From contig NZ_JALKBC010000005.1 in assembly GCF_023015865.1 (NCBI RefSeq), positions 186,001-250,000 on the forward strand: DNA of 64,000 nucleotides, in the 5' to 3' direction. The translations under genes and the position numbers were made by a program. Below are positions 16,119 through 26,109 of this stretch, piece after piece (the stretch's first letter is position 1; each line of letters opens with the position of its first letter). The stretch comes from Arenibacter sp. F26102 (lineage in GTDB: Bacteria; Bacteroidota; Bacteroidia; Flavobacteriales; Flavobacteriaceae). The notes beneath the pieces are model-generated. The model saw only the letters and a program-made list of their open reading frames with translations. It was not told the DNA's origin and did no database searches.

Positions 16119-16313
16119 TTGATAAATGGGTGTCGGGGTTGGCCACGGGGTTTAAAAAAAGGTGTTGGCTGCCTTTTATATTGCTTTTCAATTCTTATTT
16201 TTGGGAATTCTTAATTTATTTTTAACAATAGCGTCTAATATTTAACGCTATATTTAAAAAAATCACAGAAAATTAAATCAACTTTTGATAATTAATCAAT
16301 AATATAAATTTCA

Positions 16314-17306
16314 ATGAAGTCATTCACTGTTGCACAAATAAATGAACTCTTAGATGGGGAGCTTATAGGGGGGTATGATAAGTCCATAATTGGGGCAGAG
16401 CAAATGGATAGGGCCCAAAGCCAGCATATTACAATTATTTCGAGTAATAAATATGCCAGAAAATGGGATTCTAGTAATGCGGGTGCGGCTATTGTGAGTG
16501 ATAGCATAAAAATAATGCCTGGAGAGAACAAGGCTTTTATTAAGGTGGCCAATGCAGATTTGGCCATGGCAAAATTACTGGAGGCGTTTCAGCCCGATCC
16601 GCCCGAATTACTGGAGGAAGTGCATCCTATGGCCACAGTGCATGAAACCGCTGTTTTGGGCAAGGGTTGTAAAATTGGAGCAGGTTGCTATGTGGGTAAA
16701 AATGTAGTTTTAGGGGATGGAGTTATTCTGTATCCGAATGTTGCTGTTTTTGATGACACCACCATAGGCCATCATACCGTGGTTTGGTCCGGTACCGTAA
16801 TCAGGGAGAGGAGCGTTATAGGTAGTCATTGTATCTTTCATATCAACGTAAGCATAGGGGCGGACGGATTTGGTTATAGGCCAAGTGAGGATGGAAGGGG
16901 TCTGGTGAAAATACCTCAAATAGGAAATGTGGTGATTGGTAATTATGTAGAAATAGGGGCCAATTCCTGTGTTGATCGAGGTAAATTTAGTTCTACCATT
17001 ATAGGTGACGGTTGTAAAATTGACAATTTGGTCCAAATAGCCCACAATTGTGTAATGGGAAGGTCTTGTATTATGGCCGGACATAGTGGTTTGGCAGGTT
17101 CAGTAACTCTGGGTGATGGTGTAATAATAGGAGGGAGTGCTTCAATTAAAGACCACACAACCATTAATTCAGGCGCCGTTGTTGGTGCTGGATCCGGTGT
17201 GATGAGCGACGTCCTTCCAGGTAAAACTGTTTTAGGCTACCCGGCTACAGATTCTAGGGAAATGCTAAAACAGTGGGTAGCACTTAGAAAACTGGCCAAG
17301 AACTAG
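16314..17306 (+). CDS. lpxD: UDP-3-O-acylglucosamine N-acyltransferase (LpxD-type)
   Basis: The 330-residue protein has the LpxD arrangement. An N-terminal uridine-binding domain (about 1-100) is followed by a left-handed beta helix of hexapeptide repeats (about 105-300) and a short C-terminal helix. The catalytic histidine lies in VQIAHNCVMG, and the ADGFGYRP motif is family-typical. LpxD adds a 3-hydroxyacyl chain from ACP to UDP-acyl-glucosamine during lipid A synthesis. No other lipid A genes are nearby, so this could be a second paralogue with a different acyl preference. A small inverted repeat (ATAGCGT/ACGCTAT, 16228-16251) lies 62 nt upstream; its role is unknown. Confidence 0.88.
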   Translation: MKSFTVAQINELLDGELIGGYDKSIIGAEQMDRAQSQHITIISSNKYARKWDSSNAGAAIVSDSIKIMPGENKAFIKVANADLAMAKLLEAFQPDPPELLEEVHPMATVHETAVLGKGCKIGAGCYVGKNVVLGDGVILYPNVAVFDDTTIGHHTVVWSGTVIRERSVIGSHCIFHINVSIGADGFGYRPSEDGRGLVKIPQIGNVVIGNYVEIGANSCVDRGKFSSTIIGDGCKIDNLVQIAHNCVMGRSCIMAGHSGLAGSVTLGDGVIIGGSASIKDHTTINSGAVVGAGSGVMSDVLPGKTVLGYPATDSREMLKQWVALRKLAKN

Positions 17307-17467
17307 AAAGTGGTCTGTGGATCCAAATAATATGATTGGCAAATTTCAAGTACTTTTTATAAAGTATTCATGTTAAGAGTTGTAGGAATTGACTACAGAC
17401 ATTGATGTTCAGAAAAAATATTCCTTAATTTTTCCAAAATTATTCGTTAAACACCCATTAAAGGGCT

Positions 17468-17475
17468 TAATTTTG
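17468..17475 (+). promoter_or_regulatory. -7 element that sets the SF2 helicase start
   Basis: TAATTTTG matches TAnnTTTG and lies 18 nt before the ATG at 17494. Its position argues against a longer frame that begins further upstream. Confidence 0.6.
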
Positions 17476-17493
17476 CGGTCCAATAAAGAGATT

Positions 17494-19053
17494 ATGTCGG
17501 AGACTTTGATTGCCAATGCTATTGTAGAGAGAAAAACGGATAAGGAGCTGTATAGCTATCAGAAAGGGGCTATAGACCAGATTTTTGATAAATTTGAAAC
17601 CGCACCCGATGATTATCATCTTTTGTATCAATTGCCTACAGGTGGAGGTAAGACCGTTATTTTTTCTGAAATAGTACGTCAATATTTAAAGCACCATAAC
17701 AAGAAGGTGCTGATCATGACACACAGAATAGAGCTCTGCAAACAAACTTCTACCATGTTGACGAGCTTTGGGGTAACCAACAAGGTTGTGGATAGCAAGG
17801 CCAATTTGGACGATCAGGACGAATATAGCTGCTTTGTGGCTATGGTGGAAACTTTGAACAATAGGTTACAGGACGACAAATTGGATATTTCCGATGTAGG
17901 TCTCGTAATCATTGATGAGGCGCACTACAATTCGTTCACAAAACTGTTCAAATTTTTTGAAAATTCCTTTGTTTTGGGAGTTACAGCCACACCATTGAGT
18001 TCCAATAAGGATTTGCCCATGAAGGACAATTATGACGAATTAATTGTTGGTGAAACTATAGTATCCCTTATTGAAAATGAATTTTTGGCGAGAGCTGAAT
18101 TTTACTCCTATAATATGGGTTTAACCTCTTTGGAGGTTGGTTCCAATGGGGATTATACGGTAAAATCTTCAGAGGATCTTTACAACAATAGCATGATGCT
18201 CAGTAAGTTGTTGGAAGCCTATGAAAAACATTCCAAGGATAAGAAAACCTTGATTTTTAATAATGGTATTAATACTTCCTTACATGTCTATGAGACGTTT
18301 AGGGCTGCAGGATACCCTATTGCCCATTTGGACAATACAGCGACCAAGAAGCAGCGTAAGACCATCTTAAAGTGGTTTAATATGACGCCTAATGCCATTC
18401 TAACCTCGGTAAGTATTCTGACCACTGGATTTGATGAACCTACTATAGACACCATTATTTTGAATAGGGCTACCAAATCCCTAACGCTGTACTATCAGAT
18501 GATAGGTCGTGGTTCCCGGATATTGAATAATAAATCAACATTCTCGGTAATCGATCTGGGGAACAATTTTCATCGTTTTGGTCCATGGGGTGCCGACCTG
18601 GACTGGCAGACCATTTTTAAATCTCCTAATTTTTATGCTGATAGGCTTATAAGTGATGAGGAGCTGGAAAGTAATTTTAAATGGGAAATGCCCGAAGAGT
18701 TGCGTGCCGAATTCGCTAAGTCCGAAGAGGTGTATTTTGATATCAAGGAAACTTATGTGGATTCCATTAAAAATGGTGAGACATCAAAGGTTGTGTTAGA
18801 GCGCTCTATAGCACAACATGCAAGAATTTGTGTAGAAAACAGTGAGGATGTTTATGATGCACTGGCGCTCTCCAAAATGTTGGGTCCGGATATCGACGAT
18901 AGGATTCAGCGCTATGCAAAGTGCATTAGTAAAAGCACCTTTAATTTTCTTAAGTGGCTCACCGATGACTATCACAAGAAATTAAGTACCCATCTACGTC
19001 AGAATTTCGATACCATTTTTGAAGACATTCACGGAAGACCACCTGAGGAGTAA
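17494..19053 (+). CDS. Superfamily 2 DEAH-type helicase
   Basis: The 519-residue protein is a DNA/RNA helicase of the restriction-enzyme-like SF2 group. Motifs are YSYQKGAI (Q-like), Walker A LPTGGGKT (47-54), DEAH in IIDEAHYNSF, GVTATP (motif III) and the domain 2 motifs LTTGFDEP and YYQMIGRGSR. It resembles RadD/YejH-type helicases. The C-terminal 150 residues are family-specific and lack a nuclease motif that I can recognise. No restriction or defence genes lie next to it. A DNA-repair role is plausible by family resemblance only. Confidence 0.88.
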   Translation: MSETLIANAIVERKTDKELYSYQKGAIDQIFDKFETAPDDYHLLYQLPTGGGKTVIFSEIVRQYLKHHNKKVLIMTHRIELCKQTSTMLTSFGVTNKVVDSKANLDDQDEYSCFVAMVETLNNRLQDDKLDISDVGLVIIDEAHYNSFTKLFKFFENSFVLGVTATPLSSNKDLPMKDNYDELIVGETIVSLIENEFLARAEFYSYNMGLTSLEVGSNGDYTVKSSEDLYNNSMMLSKLLEAYEKHSKDKKTLIFNNGINTSLHVYETFRAAGYPIAHLDNTATKKQRKTILKWFNMTPNAILTSVSILTTGFDEPTIDTIILNRATKSLTLYYQMIGRGSRILNNKSTFSVIDLGNNFHRFGPWGADLDWQTIFKSPNFYADRLISDEELESNFKWEMPEELRAEFAKSEEVYFDIKETYVDSIKNGETSKVVLERSIAQHARICVENSEDVYDALALSKMLGPDIDDRIQRYAKCISKSTFNFLKWLTDDYHKKLSTHLRQNFDTIFEDIHGRPPEE

Positions 19054-19449
19054 TATAGCTATTAATTCATTGTTTAATTGTATAGGCCGTGTTTTAGAAT
19101 AGTTAAAACCTAACCTTAGTATTAAACTGTATGGAGCTATAGGTAACTATTCCTATTATTTTTCCAAGCAATATTTTTTTACTGTTGTGGTAAACGGCGC
19201 ACATTTGTAGCAGCGTAAAACAGCACCTGGCTTATAATGATTTGTATCCAAGGATTTCGTTTAAGGTCCAATACAAAATCTGGTTGAAGGCCTTATAATA
19301 ATTAAGGATGCGAGCATCTTAATACTTCAGCAATTTCCTTATCTTTAATTACTACCCTTGAATAAGTCTATTGGCTCAAGAGGCAGTTCTTTATTCTACT
19401 GACTAAATATCGTTGCTCTGCCTGTGTTCTAACTTTAAACTCTAACATC
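19054..19449. other. Non-coding gap upstream of dipeptidase
   Basis: No gene, terminator or repeat is supported here. A TAACTTTA at 19430-19437, one base off TAnnTTTG and 12 nt before the next ATG, is the most likely -7 element. Confidence 0.5.
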
Positions 19450-20892
19450 ATGCAAAACAATTATGTGGATTTTCATTGTCATCCTTCCATAAAGCCTTTT
19501 GGTAAAAGCTTTAATCGCATTCCCAATGGGGAAAACTCTGCCAATAGAAATCGGGTAAGGAGTATTTGGCGTTACAACCCGCCAACTTTGCTAGATAAGC
19601 TGTTACATTATTTTATTGGCGTCACCAAGTTTTCCCAATCCAATTTTTCAAGTCTTTCCTATGGTGGTATCGGGATTGTATGCGCATCACTATATCCTAT
19701 TGAGAAATATTTTTTCCGTAATAAAATGACGAATGAATTTATTTTGGACATTGCTGCCAATTTTGCGACAGGAGTAGGGAAGAAGCGCGTAGATTATATT
19801 CAGGGAATTAAAGATTACTTTAAAGACCTTGAAATGGAGCGGGCTTATTATATGGAACTCGATGGAACAATTGCTAATTTGCCCGAAGGTAAATTTCGAT
19901 ATAAAATAGTAAATAGTTATTTGGAAATCGAAGCCATGAGGCTTGCAGATGTGAACAGTAAAATACGCACAATTTGTGTTGTTTTGACGATAGAGGGCAT
20001 GCACGCCTTGATATCGGATATAAACAAGGTTCCTACCCAAGAAGGGATGTTGCAAAACCTTATGAAAGTTAAGGCTTGGGAGCATCCGCCATTTTTTGTT
20101 ACCCTAGCCCATCATTTTTGGAATCATCTATGTGGGCATGCCCAAAGTATGACGGGAATTATAAAAAAGAAGACAGATCAATCCCAAGGACTTAATAAAG
20201 GGATTACCGCTATGGGCATATTTATAATAAAGGCCCTGTTGGATGACAACAACGGTAAACGGATTTTAATAGATATCAAGCACATGAGTCCGGCCTCTAG
20301 AAATGAATATTACCAATTACTGGACACTGTTCCGGAATATACCGATATACCTATTATAGCGAGTCATGGAGCTGCTAATGGGCTTACTTCATCAAGCGAT
20401 AGGAATCCAGGTAGGCCTAGAACCGCAAGCAAACTAAATCCATCGGATATAAACTTCTTCGATGATGAAATAATTAGAATAGCAAAAAGTAAAGGAATTA
20501 TTGGATTGCAATTGGACGAACGTAGAATTGTAGCCAAGGAAACCCTTAAGAATATAAAAAAATCCACTCAGAGAAATAAAATAATGCATTATAGGTCGGA
20601 ACTGTTGTGGAACCAAGTGCAACACATTGCCGAGTTACTGGATGCAGAAGGTATTTTTGCTTGGGACTGTATGGCGATAGGGTCCGATTTCGATGGTATT
20701 ATAGATCCATTGAACAGTTTTTGGACCGCTGAGGAACTCCCTTTTTTGGCCGATTTTTTGGAGCGACATGCCTTTAATTATATGTCCAAAAATACACTGA
20801 GTTTGCCCGCTAACAATATAAAGGCCGACGAAATTGTATCCCGAATAATGTCTTTGAACGGGATGGAATTTTTAAAACTGAATTTTAAATGA
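19450..20892 (+). CDS. Membrane-dipeptidase-like (M19) amidohydrolase
   Basis: The 480-residue protein resembles renal dipeptidase/M19 peptidases. Visible blocks are the metal motif DFHCH at the N-terminus, LTIEGMHAL (metal-bridging Glu), TLAHHFWNH, LIDIKHMS, IIASHGAANG and AIGSDFDG near the C-terminus. The family hydrolyses dipeptides with a dinuclear zinc site. The protein is about 100 residues longer than typical bacterial dipeptidases, with insertions in the N-terminal half. No signal peptide is obvious, so a cytoplasmic location is likely. It stands alone between non-coding gaps. Confidence 0.82.
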   Translation: MQNNYVDFHCHPSIKPFGKSFNRIPNGENSANRNRVRSIWRYNPPTLLDKLLHYFIGVTKFSQSNFSSLSYGGIGIVCASLYPIEKYFFRNKMTNEFILDIAANFATGVGKKRVDYIQGIKDYFKDLEMERAYYMELDGTIANLPEGKFRYKIVNSYLEIEAMRLADVNSKIRTICVVLTIEGMHALISDINKVPTQEGMLQNLMKVKAWEHPPFFVTLAHHFWNHLCGHAQSMTGIIKKKTDQSQGLNKGITAMGIFIIKALLDDNNGKRILIDIKHMSPASRNEYYQLLDTVPEYTDIPIIASHGAANGLTSSSDRNPGRPRTASKLNPSDINFFDDEIIRIAKSKGIIGLQLDERRIVAKETLKNIKKSTQRNKIMHYRSELLWNQVQHIAELLDAEGIFAWDCMAIGSDFDGIIDPLNSFWTAEELPFLADFLERHAFNYMSKNTLSLPANNIKADEIVSRIMSLNGMEFLKLNFK

Positions 20893-20973
20893 TAGTTATT
20901 TTTGATCAGAGGCTGACCATAAGAAGTAGCTAACTTAAATTTACGGTTTAAATAAAACTCCTATAATATTGAA

Positions 20974-22446
20974 TTACAATGTTTTTAGGTATTCTATTAT
21001 TGCAGTTCTTTCAGAATTGGTGAGCTGATCTCCAAAGCTGTGACCAGTATTGCCATACCCCTTTAAAGTAGTGTCATAAGTGTTTTTGTCCACTTTTGTT
21101 TGCTCTATTGTATAGTTCCAGCCGACTTTTATTTGGTTGTAATCGGTATTAAGGAAAGATCTGCTCCATCTTGTTGGTCTATCCACACTGTTTAATACGT
21201 CCTCCAAGGTAGGGACGGAGCCATTGTGGAAGTATGGAGCCGTCGCCCAGATACCGTCCAAGGGAGGAGCTATATAGCCACCTTCCGCTTTGATTTGCAG
21301 TTTATTGGATGTAGTTCCAAACCAACCGGAATTAAACCAGTCCATAAAGTAATCGTTTATGGGGGAGGAGGTAGTGTAATGGTCGGATAATTCAGGGTCG
21401 GTCCCAACGGACTTCAAAGTCACCAGTAAATTGGGATATGAGGGGTTGTCTCCATAAGTGCCATGACAGGTTGCGCAGGTGTTTTCAAATAACAATTTTC
21501 CTTGTTGGGCCAAATCAGTGTCAATGGTAAAAGGGTATTCCGGAGCTTCCAAACTTTGGATGTAGGCCAGGACATCTACCATTTTGCTATCTATTTCAGC
21601 TGCCTTTGAGGCATCTCCCATTGTTAGGAGACTTGAGCCGATAAATGATTTGCAAAAATCGAATCGGCCGATGGCGTGGTAAAACATTGCGTTTTTCTTT
21701 TTTAGCAGCCACCAGGCCGGTACATCGGTTGGTATCACATCTTCCAAAACATCAACGAAAGGGGTGTCTTGCCATATCAAAGTATTTTTGTCACGGTGAC
21801 TGACTAACACCTGTGTAATCTTATCGGCCGGATTGGAGCCTCGGGTTTCCGTAATGGTTTTTGGGCCTATGGCAACAATACTTTTTCTAAATTGGTCATA
21901 AGCCAGCCATTCAGCACTTTCCTCTCCGCCATAAAGAGCTCTTATGCCAGAATTCAACAGGGCTATATTACTGGCCCGATTTACGGTAAAATCAGCGTCA
22001 TGACTGCCTAAGCCTATTATAAAATTATTATTAATGGTCGATGCGTGGCAAGCCATACAGTTGGGTGCTACCACCTTTGCACCATTTGAAGCTGTTATGG
22101 CAGTATAATCATAGGGGATATTGGCATTGTCACCAGTTCTATTAAGGCGGTTGTCAGGATTCTCACTTGTTCCCAGTAAAAAAGCGTCGTAAGGTATGCC
22201 GGAACTCATGTAATCCCCAGAAATTAAATATTCGTATCCCGCCGAAGCGTCACCTGTTCTTTGAGGGTTGTCTGGTAATGGACTACTTTCTATAGTGGGA
22301 TCTTCCACTTCGGGTTCTTCCTCTGGTTGGTCTATGGGCTTTTCATTGACCACAATATCTATAAGGTCCTCTTTGCTCTCTTTGGAGCACGAAAGGACAA
22401 GGGTGTAGAGAATAATAGTCGAAACCAGAAAATAAATTTTTTTCAA
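20974..22446 (-). CDS. Di-heme c-type cytochrome lipoprotein
   Basis: The 490-residue protein has a lipobox (LVLSC, lipidated cysteine near residue 20), then an acidic Pro/Glu-rich linker and two CxxCH heme sites: CMACH near 133 and CATCH near 328. The segment APYFHNGSVPTLEDVL is typical of the cytochrome c peroxidase/RoxA-like di-heme superfamily. It is probably an electron-transfer or peroxide-handling protein on the envelope surface. The reading frame starts with TTG (MKKIYFL); the nearby ATG is out of frame, so a TTG start is likely. No cytochrome maturation genes are adjacent. Confidence 0.87.
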   Translation of the reverse strand: MKKIYFLVSTIILYTLVLSCSKESKEDLIDIVVNEKPIDQPEEEPEVEDPTIESSPLPDNPQRTGDASAGYEYLISGDYMSSGIPYDAFLLGTSENPDNRLNRTGDNANIPYDYTAITASNGAKVVAPNCMACHASTINNNFIIGLGSHDADFTVNRASNIALLNSGIRALYGGEESAEWLAYDQFRKSIVAIGPKTITETRGSNPADKITQVLVSHRDKNTLIWQDTPFVDVLEDVIPTDVPAWWLLKKKNAMFYHAIGRFDFCKSFIGSSLLTMGDASKAAEIDSKMVDVLAYIQSLEAPEYPFTIDTDLAQQGKLLFENTCATCHGTYGDNPSYPNLLVTLKSVGTDPELSDHYTTSSPINDYFMDWFNSGWFGTTSNKLQIKAEGGYIAPPLDGIWATAPYFHNGSVPTLEDVLNSVDRPTRWSRSFLNTDYNQIKVGWNYTIEQTKVDKNTYDTTLKGYGNTGHSFGDQLTNSERTAIIEYLKTL

Positions 22447-22617
22447 AGCATTGGATTTTTGTCAAAAAAAGCATGGTTAATTTAGCGATAATTTAGGACA
22501 AAATGGCGGGCTTAGTGGTTAAAATCGACAAACCACCGAGCAACTCGCTAAAAGGTGGATTATGCTGGTTTGGTAAAAGTATGGGTTATGGGGTAATTAC
22601 TTTTTCTCGGCCAAACC

Positions 22618-23190
22618 TTACAATTTTCTGTTAGGTACCATCCAAATAATCGCAACTGTAATGAATCCAGCTACAGCTATCCAAGTGTTTGTATAGGCGA
22701 GTGGAACAGAGGCAATGTATATTGGCATTGAAATGTTTTCTTTCAAACCTCGTCTTGTGACCAATTTTAATGGGTAGTTTTCATCATGATGCTTTATGGG
22801 GTAAATTTCCAAAATTCTATATGCTATGGCACACATCAAGAGTACAACACCATACACTGCAATAGTTAAGGGGGGGGGGCGTGATAATTTTCCCTTACCC
22901 AACTAGTGGCAAAGGGAATCAGGGACAACCAAAAAAGCAAATGTAGATTGGCCTAGAGAATGGGGCCATTTACTTTTTCGGTAACCTGCAATAAATGATG
23001 ATGGTTGTTCTAGTAAATCCCTAAATAAACAAAGCTTAGGACGTAGCTCATGAAGATGGGGAAAATAGATAATAATCCTTCCAGGGTAGTTTCTTCGGGT
23101 GCTTTCATTTTCAGAACCTTGATGGTGATTATCATGGCCAAAACCTCATGTGCATATGTGGAGGAATATCCAAATTTTCACTCGCGTCCA
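22618..23190 (-). pseudogene. Decayed TMEM175-family (DUF1211) potassium channel
   Basis: Reading the minus strand, the remnants line up with TMEM175 proteins: VLAMIITIKVL, then FMSYVLSFVYLGIY, a TAG where the family has Trp, then NNHHHLL. Next come GPIL, a second TAG where Trp is expected, and ANLHLLFWLSLIPFAT. A run of ten C residues (G on the plus strand, 22870-22879) then shifts the frame into the intact C-terminal part (YRILEIYPIKHHD to VPNRKL). Two nonsense codons, a homopolymer frameshift and a scrambled N-terminus make a functional product unlikely. The 94-residue open frame at 22618-22902 is only the C-terminal third. Confidence 0.8.
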
Positions 23191-23393
23191 ATTGCACTGG
23201 CCTAATATGGTCTATAAAAACAAAAGGCCCACAATACGCATTTGCCTAAATGGCAACAATCGGCCAACCATAAAATTGCCGATATTGGCCGCCCTTTCCG
23301 GGATTACGAGTGTAATGTTGGACATAACTTCTTTTACTAGGAATGGAAATTTTAAAAATAGAAAAAAGCCAATAATTATTTTGAATTGAATTA

Positions 23394-24104
23394 TTAATTC
23401 ATTGGGACCTCCATCAGAAGTACCTTGCTGGACTCAGTGGAGGTAAGGGTAATTTCGTTGGTTTCCCAAATCCCTATGGCATCACGCTCTTTCAACTGTT
23501 GTTCTCCGATGGTAATTTCACCTTCCAAGATAAATATATATAGTCCGTTGCTAGTTTTATTTAAAGTGTAAGTTGAAGTGATTCCAGTTTCAAATTCACC
23601 CAAGGAAAACCATGCATCCTGATGTACCCATACCCCTTGATCCGTTTTGTTTGGGGAAAGTATTTGGTAAAAGGAATTTTTGGTAGCCAGATCACGGGTG
23701 GAAATTTGATCATATCTTGGTGATACATTTTGGGCTTTTGGAATTACCCAAATTTGTAAAAATTTCACCTCTTCATTTTTGTTCTTGTTGTACTCACTAT
23801 GAAAAACACCGGTTCCTGCGCTCATTACCTGTACATCACCTTCCTTTATTACGGTGGTGTTTCCCATACTGTCCTTGTGTTCCAAATCTCCTTTTAAGGG
23901 GATGGAAACAATTTCCATGTTCTTATGGGGATGTTGTCCAAAACCTTGACCGCCAGATACGGTATCGTCATTCAACACTCTAAGAACTCCAAAATTCATC
24001 CTTTCTGGATTGTGGTAATTGGCAAAACTAAAACTGTGGTATGAATTTAGCCATCCATGATTGGCATGTCCTCTGCTCTCTGCTGAATAAAAAAATGTTT
24101 TCAT
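23394..24104 (-). CDS. Pirin-family bicupin protein
   Basis: The 236-residue protein matches the YhhW/pirin family. The N-terminal cupin contains the metal ligands in GFGQHPHKNMEIVS and the later His in GTGVFHSEYN. The C-terminal cupin is more degenerate (LYIFILEGEITIG). Some members are quercetin 2,3-dioxygenases; others bind redox-regulated partners. The gene stands alone with its own -7 element at 24125-24132. The downstream neighbour is the TMEM175 pseudogene, so no context helps with function. Confidence 0.9.
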   Translation of the reverse strand: MKTFFYSAESRGHANHGWLNSYHSFSFANYHNPERMNFGVLRVLNDDTVSGGQGFGQHPHKNMEIVSIPLKGDLEHKDSMGNTTVIKEGDVQVMSAGTGVFHSEYNKNKNEEVKFLQIWVIPKAQNVSPRYDQISTRDLATKNSFYQILSPNKTDQGVWVHQDAWFSLGEFETGITSTYTLNKTSNGLYIFILEGEITIGEQQLKERDAIGIWETNEITLTSTESSKVLLMEVPMN

Positions 24105-24124
24105 GATTTATCTTTTTGTTTGTT

Positions 24125-24132
24125 CAAAATTA
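24125..24132 (-). promoter_or_regulatory. -7 element of pirin gene
   Basis: TAATTTTG on the minus strand matches TAnnTTTG, 20 nt before the ATG at 24104. Confidence 0.55.
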
Positions 24133-24392
24133 AGGACCAACAGCAGAATATCCATTGATGTAGGATAAGTAATGCCAATTTCTGTGGATAAATTGATTTT
24201 GGATTATAACGATTTCTTGGAGAAATGCATCTACTGATTATTTGGTGGATAATTATTGCCTATGTTTCGGACAAAAAAACGGTTGATTCGTCCTTGTCCA
24301 ATTGAAAAATAGCAGGAATCTAATTTACTTATGGTTTCAACAGATACTAAAGTGTTTCTGGGAATAAATAATAATCAAAGAACTAAATTAAA

Positions 24393-25322
24393 ATGAGAAA
24401 ATCTATTCTAATTGCCATGGGTCTAGTGGTCGTATTTGGCTATTCACAGAAGAAAAAAAATGGAACCATATTTTTGGAGCACCCTGCAATCGAAGTTGTT
24501 AATGGTATGATAGCCGCTTTTGTGGCCGGCGATACAGAAAAAGTGGGAACATACCTTGCCGATGATTTCAAGGCCTATAATGGGTTTAGTACCAATAAGG
24601 ATGACAAAGGGTCTACCAAAGAAGAGTTTTTGGAACAAGTAAATTTTTGGAAAGAAAATGTTGCCTACCTATCTTCAGCGCCAAGCGAAGGTGCCTATCC
24701 GGATGCCTTGGAATATAAAGAAAGCGGAGTTTGGGTTCAAACCTGGGATCATATAAAAGGAATGCATAAAAAAACTGGGGTAAAATTGGATATGCCTTAT
24801 CATAGGTTATATAAGCTGAATGATGATAACAAAATAAAAAGCATGATCAATTATTTTGATAATGATGTCATTTGGGAAGTCAGAAGAAGTTTTGGTGACC
24901 GACAAAATGGTACCATTTTTAATCATCATGATAATATTAATACAGTAAGGAAATTGATGTATGCCTTTGAGTTTATGGATTTGGAGACCTTTTACAGTTT
25001 CTATGCTGAGGATGCTAGATTTTATAGTCTGGAACTACCTGACGGAGAGAGCCTTGGCTTGGATGAGATAAAGGAACGAAATAAGAAGTTAATGGAGTCT
25101 TATACCTTTGATAGTATAGATGAGACTGGTTATCCGGATTATTTGGAATACGATATGCAGGATGCCAAGGTGGTTCAGTCTTGGTGGAAATTTAGATTGA
25201 CAAGAAAATCTGATGGTAAGAAAATTATTGTACCAGCCTTATATCTTCATGATTTTGATGATGAAGGAAAAATTACGAGGTCCATCGCATATGTGAGTAC
25301 CAAGATTTTGGATGCTAAATAG
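24393..25322 (+). CDS. Exported protein with two tandem NTF2-like (SnoaL) domains
   Basis: The 309-residue protein has a signal peptide (about 1-18, ending GYSQ). Two similar halves follow, each starting NGTIF and then a helix with a (M/F)xAF...D pattern: IAAFVAGDTEKVGTYLADDF in the first, MYAFEFMDLETFYSFYAEDA in the second. Each is about 140 residues, the size of an NTF2-like cone domain. Such domains bind small molecules or act as enzymes; catalytic residues are not evident. The internal duplication suggests a one-chain pseudo-dimer. A strong terminator follows at 25341. Confidence 0.8.
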   Translation: MRKSILIAMGLVVVFGYSQKKKNGTIFLEHPAIEVVNGMIAAFVAGDTEKVGTYLADDFKAYNGFSTNKDDKGSTKEEFLEQVNFWKENVAYLSSAPSEGAYPDALEYKESGVWVQTWDHIKGMHKKTGVKLDMPYHRLYKLNDDNKIKSMINYFDNDVIWEVRRSFGDRQNGTIFNHHDNINTVRKLMYAFEFMDLETFYSFYAEDARFYSLELPDGESLGLDEIKERNKKLMESYTFDSIDETGYPDYLEYDMQDAKVVQSWWKFRLTRKSDGKKIIVPALYLHDFDDEGKITRSIAYVSTKILDAK

Positions 25323-25340
25323 CAACAAAATTGAGGTAGG

Positions 25341-25370
25341 AAAAAGAGCGCCCACGACGCTCTTTTTTTT
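25341..25370 (+). terminator. Rho-independent terminator
   Basis: Stem AAAAAGAGCG (25341-25350) pairs with CGCTCTTTTT (25358-25367) around a 7-nt loop and runs into T residues. Confidence 0.9.
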
Positions 25371-25548
25371 ATTTAAGGGATATTTGGGGATCCTATGGTG
25401 ATAATAGTGCAAGGTATTTTGGTAGATTGGAGTCATTCCTTGACCATCCTTATTTTGTGCTATATTTTGTTAAATAGGCTGCTGCCCGAATAAAAAAATA
25501 AAGTAACTTAGTGGAAGCCATATTTTAAACAACAAAAAACACTGAACC

Positions 25549-26109
25549 ATGATTACGTTAGTTATTTTTTTAGGAATTATAGCTCTGTTAGCCCTGTTTC
25601 TGGTAAATGTTTTTAATCACTTCGCCAGACTTAGAAACCTGGTAAAGGATGCTTGGAGCAATATAGATGTAGCATTAAAAAGACGTTACGACCTAATACC
25701 TAATTTGGTGGAGACTGTTAAAGGCTATGCAAAGCATGAAAAATCTACCTTAGAGTCTGTTATAAATGCACGGAACGCAGCTATGGCTGTTCCACCGGGA
25801 GATATAAATGCCCAAATAAAGGCAGAAAACCAACTGCAACAGAGCTTGCGAAGTATATTTGCTTTGGGAGAGGCTTATCCGGACCTGAAGGCCAACGCCA
25901 ATTATTTAGATCTTCAGCAAAAACTAAATGAGATCGAGGAAAATCTGGAACGGGCCAGGCGGTATTATAATGGATCGGTGAGAGAAAACAACACTTATGG
26001 GGAAAGCGTTCCTGGAGTGCTGGTAGCCAGTTTGTTCAAATATCAACATTTCGATTATTTCGAAGCAGAGGAGGCTAGTAGGGCCAATGTAAAAGTAGAT
26101 TTCTCTTAA
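25549..26109 (+). CDS. lemA: LemA-family membrane protein
   Basis: The 186-residue protein has one N-terminal membrane helix (about 3-22) and the LemA helical domain. The family motif is clear: VKDAWSNIDVALKRRYDLIP, then LVETVKGYAKHE and a terminal NANYLDLQQKLNEIEENLER block. LemA proteins are found across bacteria with poorly known roles in the envelope. Its stop overlaps the ATG of the next gene by 1 nt, and the pairing of LemA with a DUF2207 membrane protein is a recurring arrangement, so the two products probably act together. Confidence 0.93.
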   Translation: MITLVIFLGIIALLALFLVNVFNHFARLRNLVKDAWSNIDVALKRRYDLIPNLVETVKGYAKHEKSTLESVINARNAAMAVPPGDINAQIKAENQLQQSLRSIFALGEAYPDLKANANYLDLQQKLNEIEENLERARRYYNGSVRENNTYGESVPGVLVASLFKYQHFDYFEAEEASRANVKVDFS

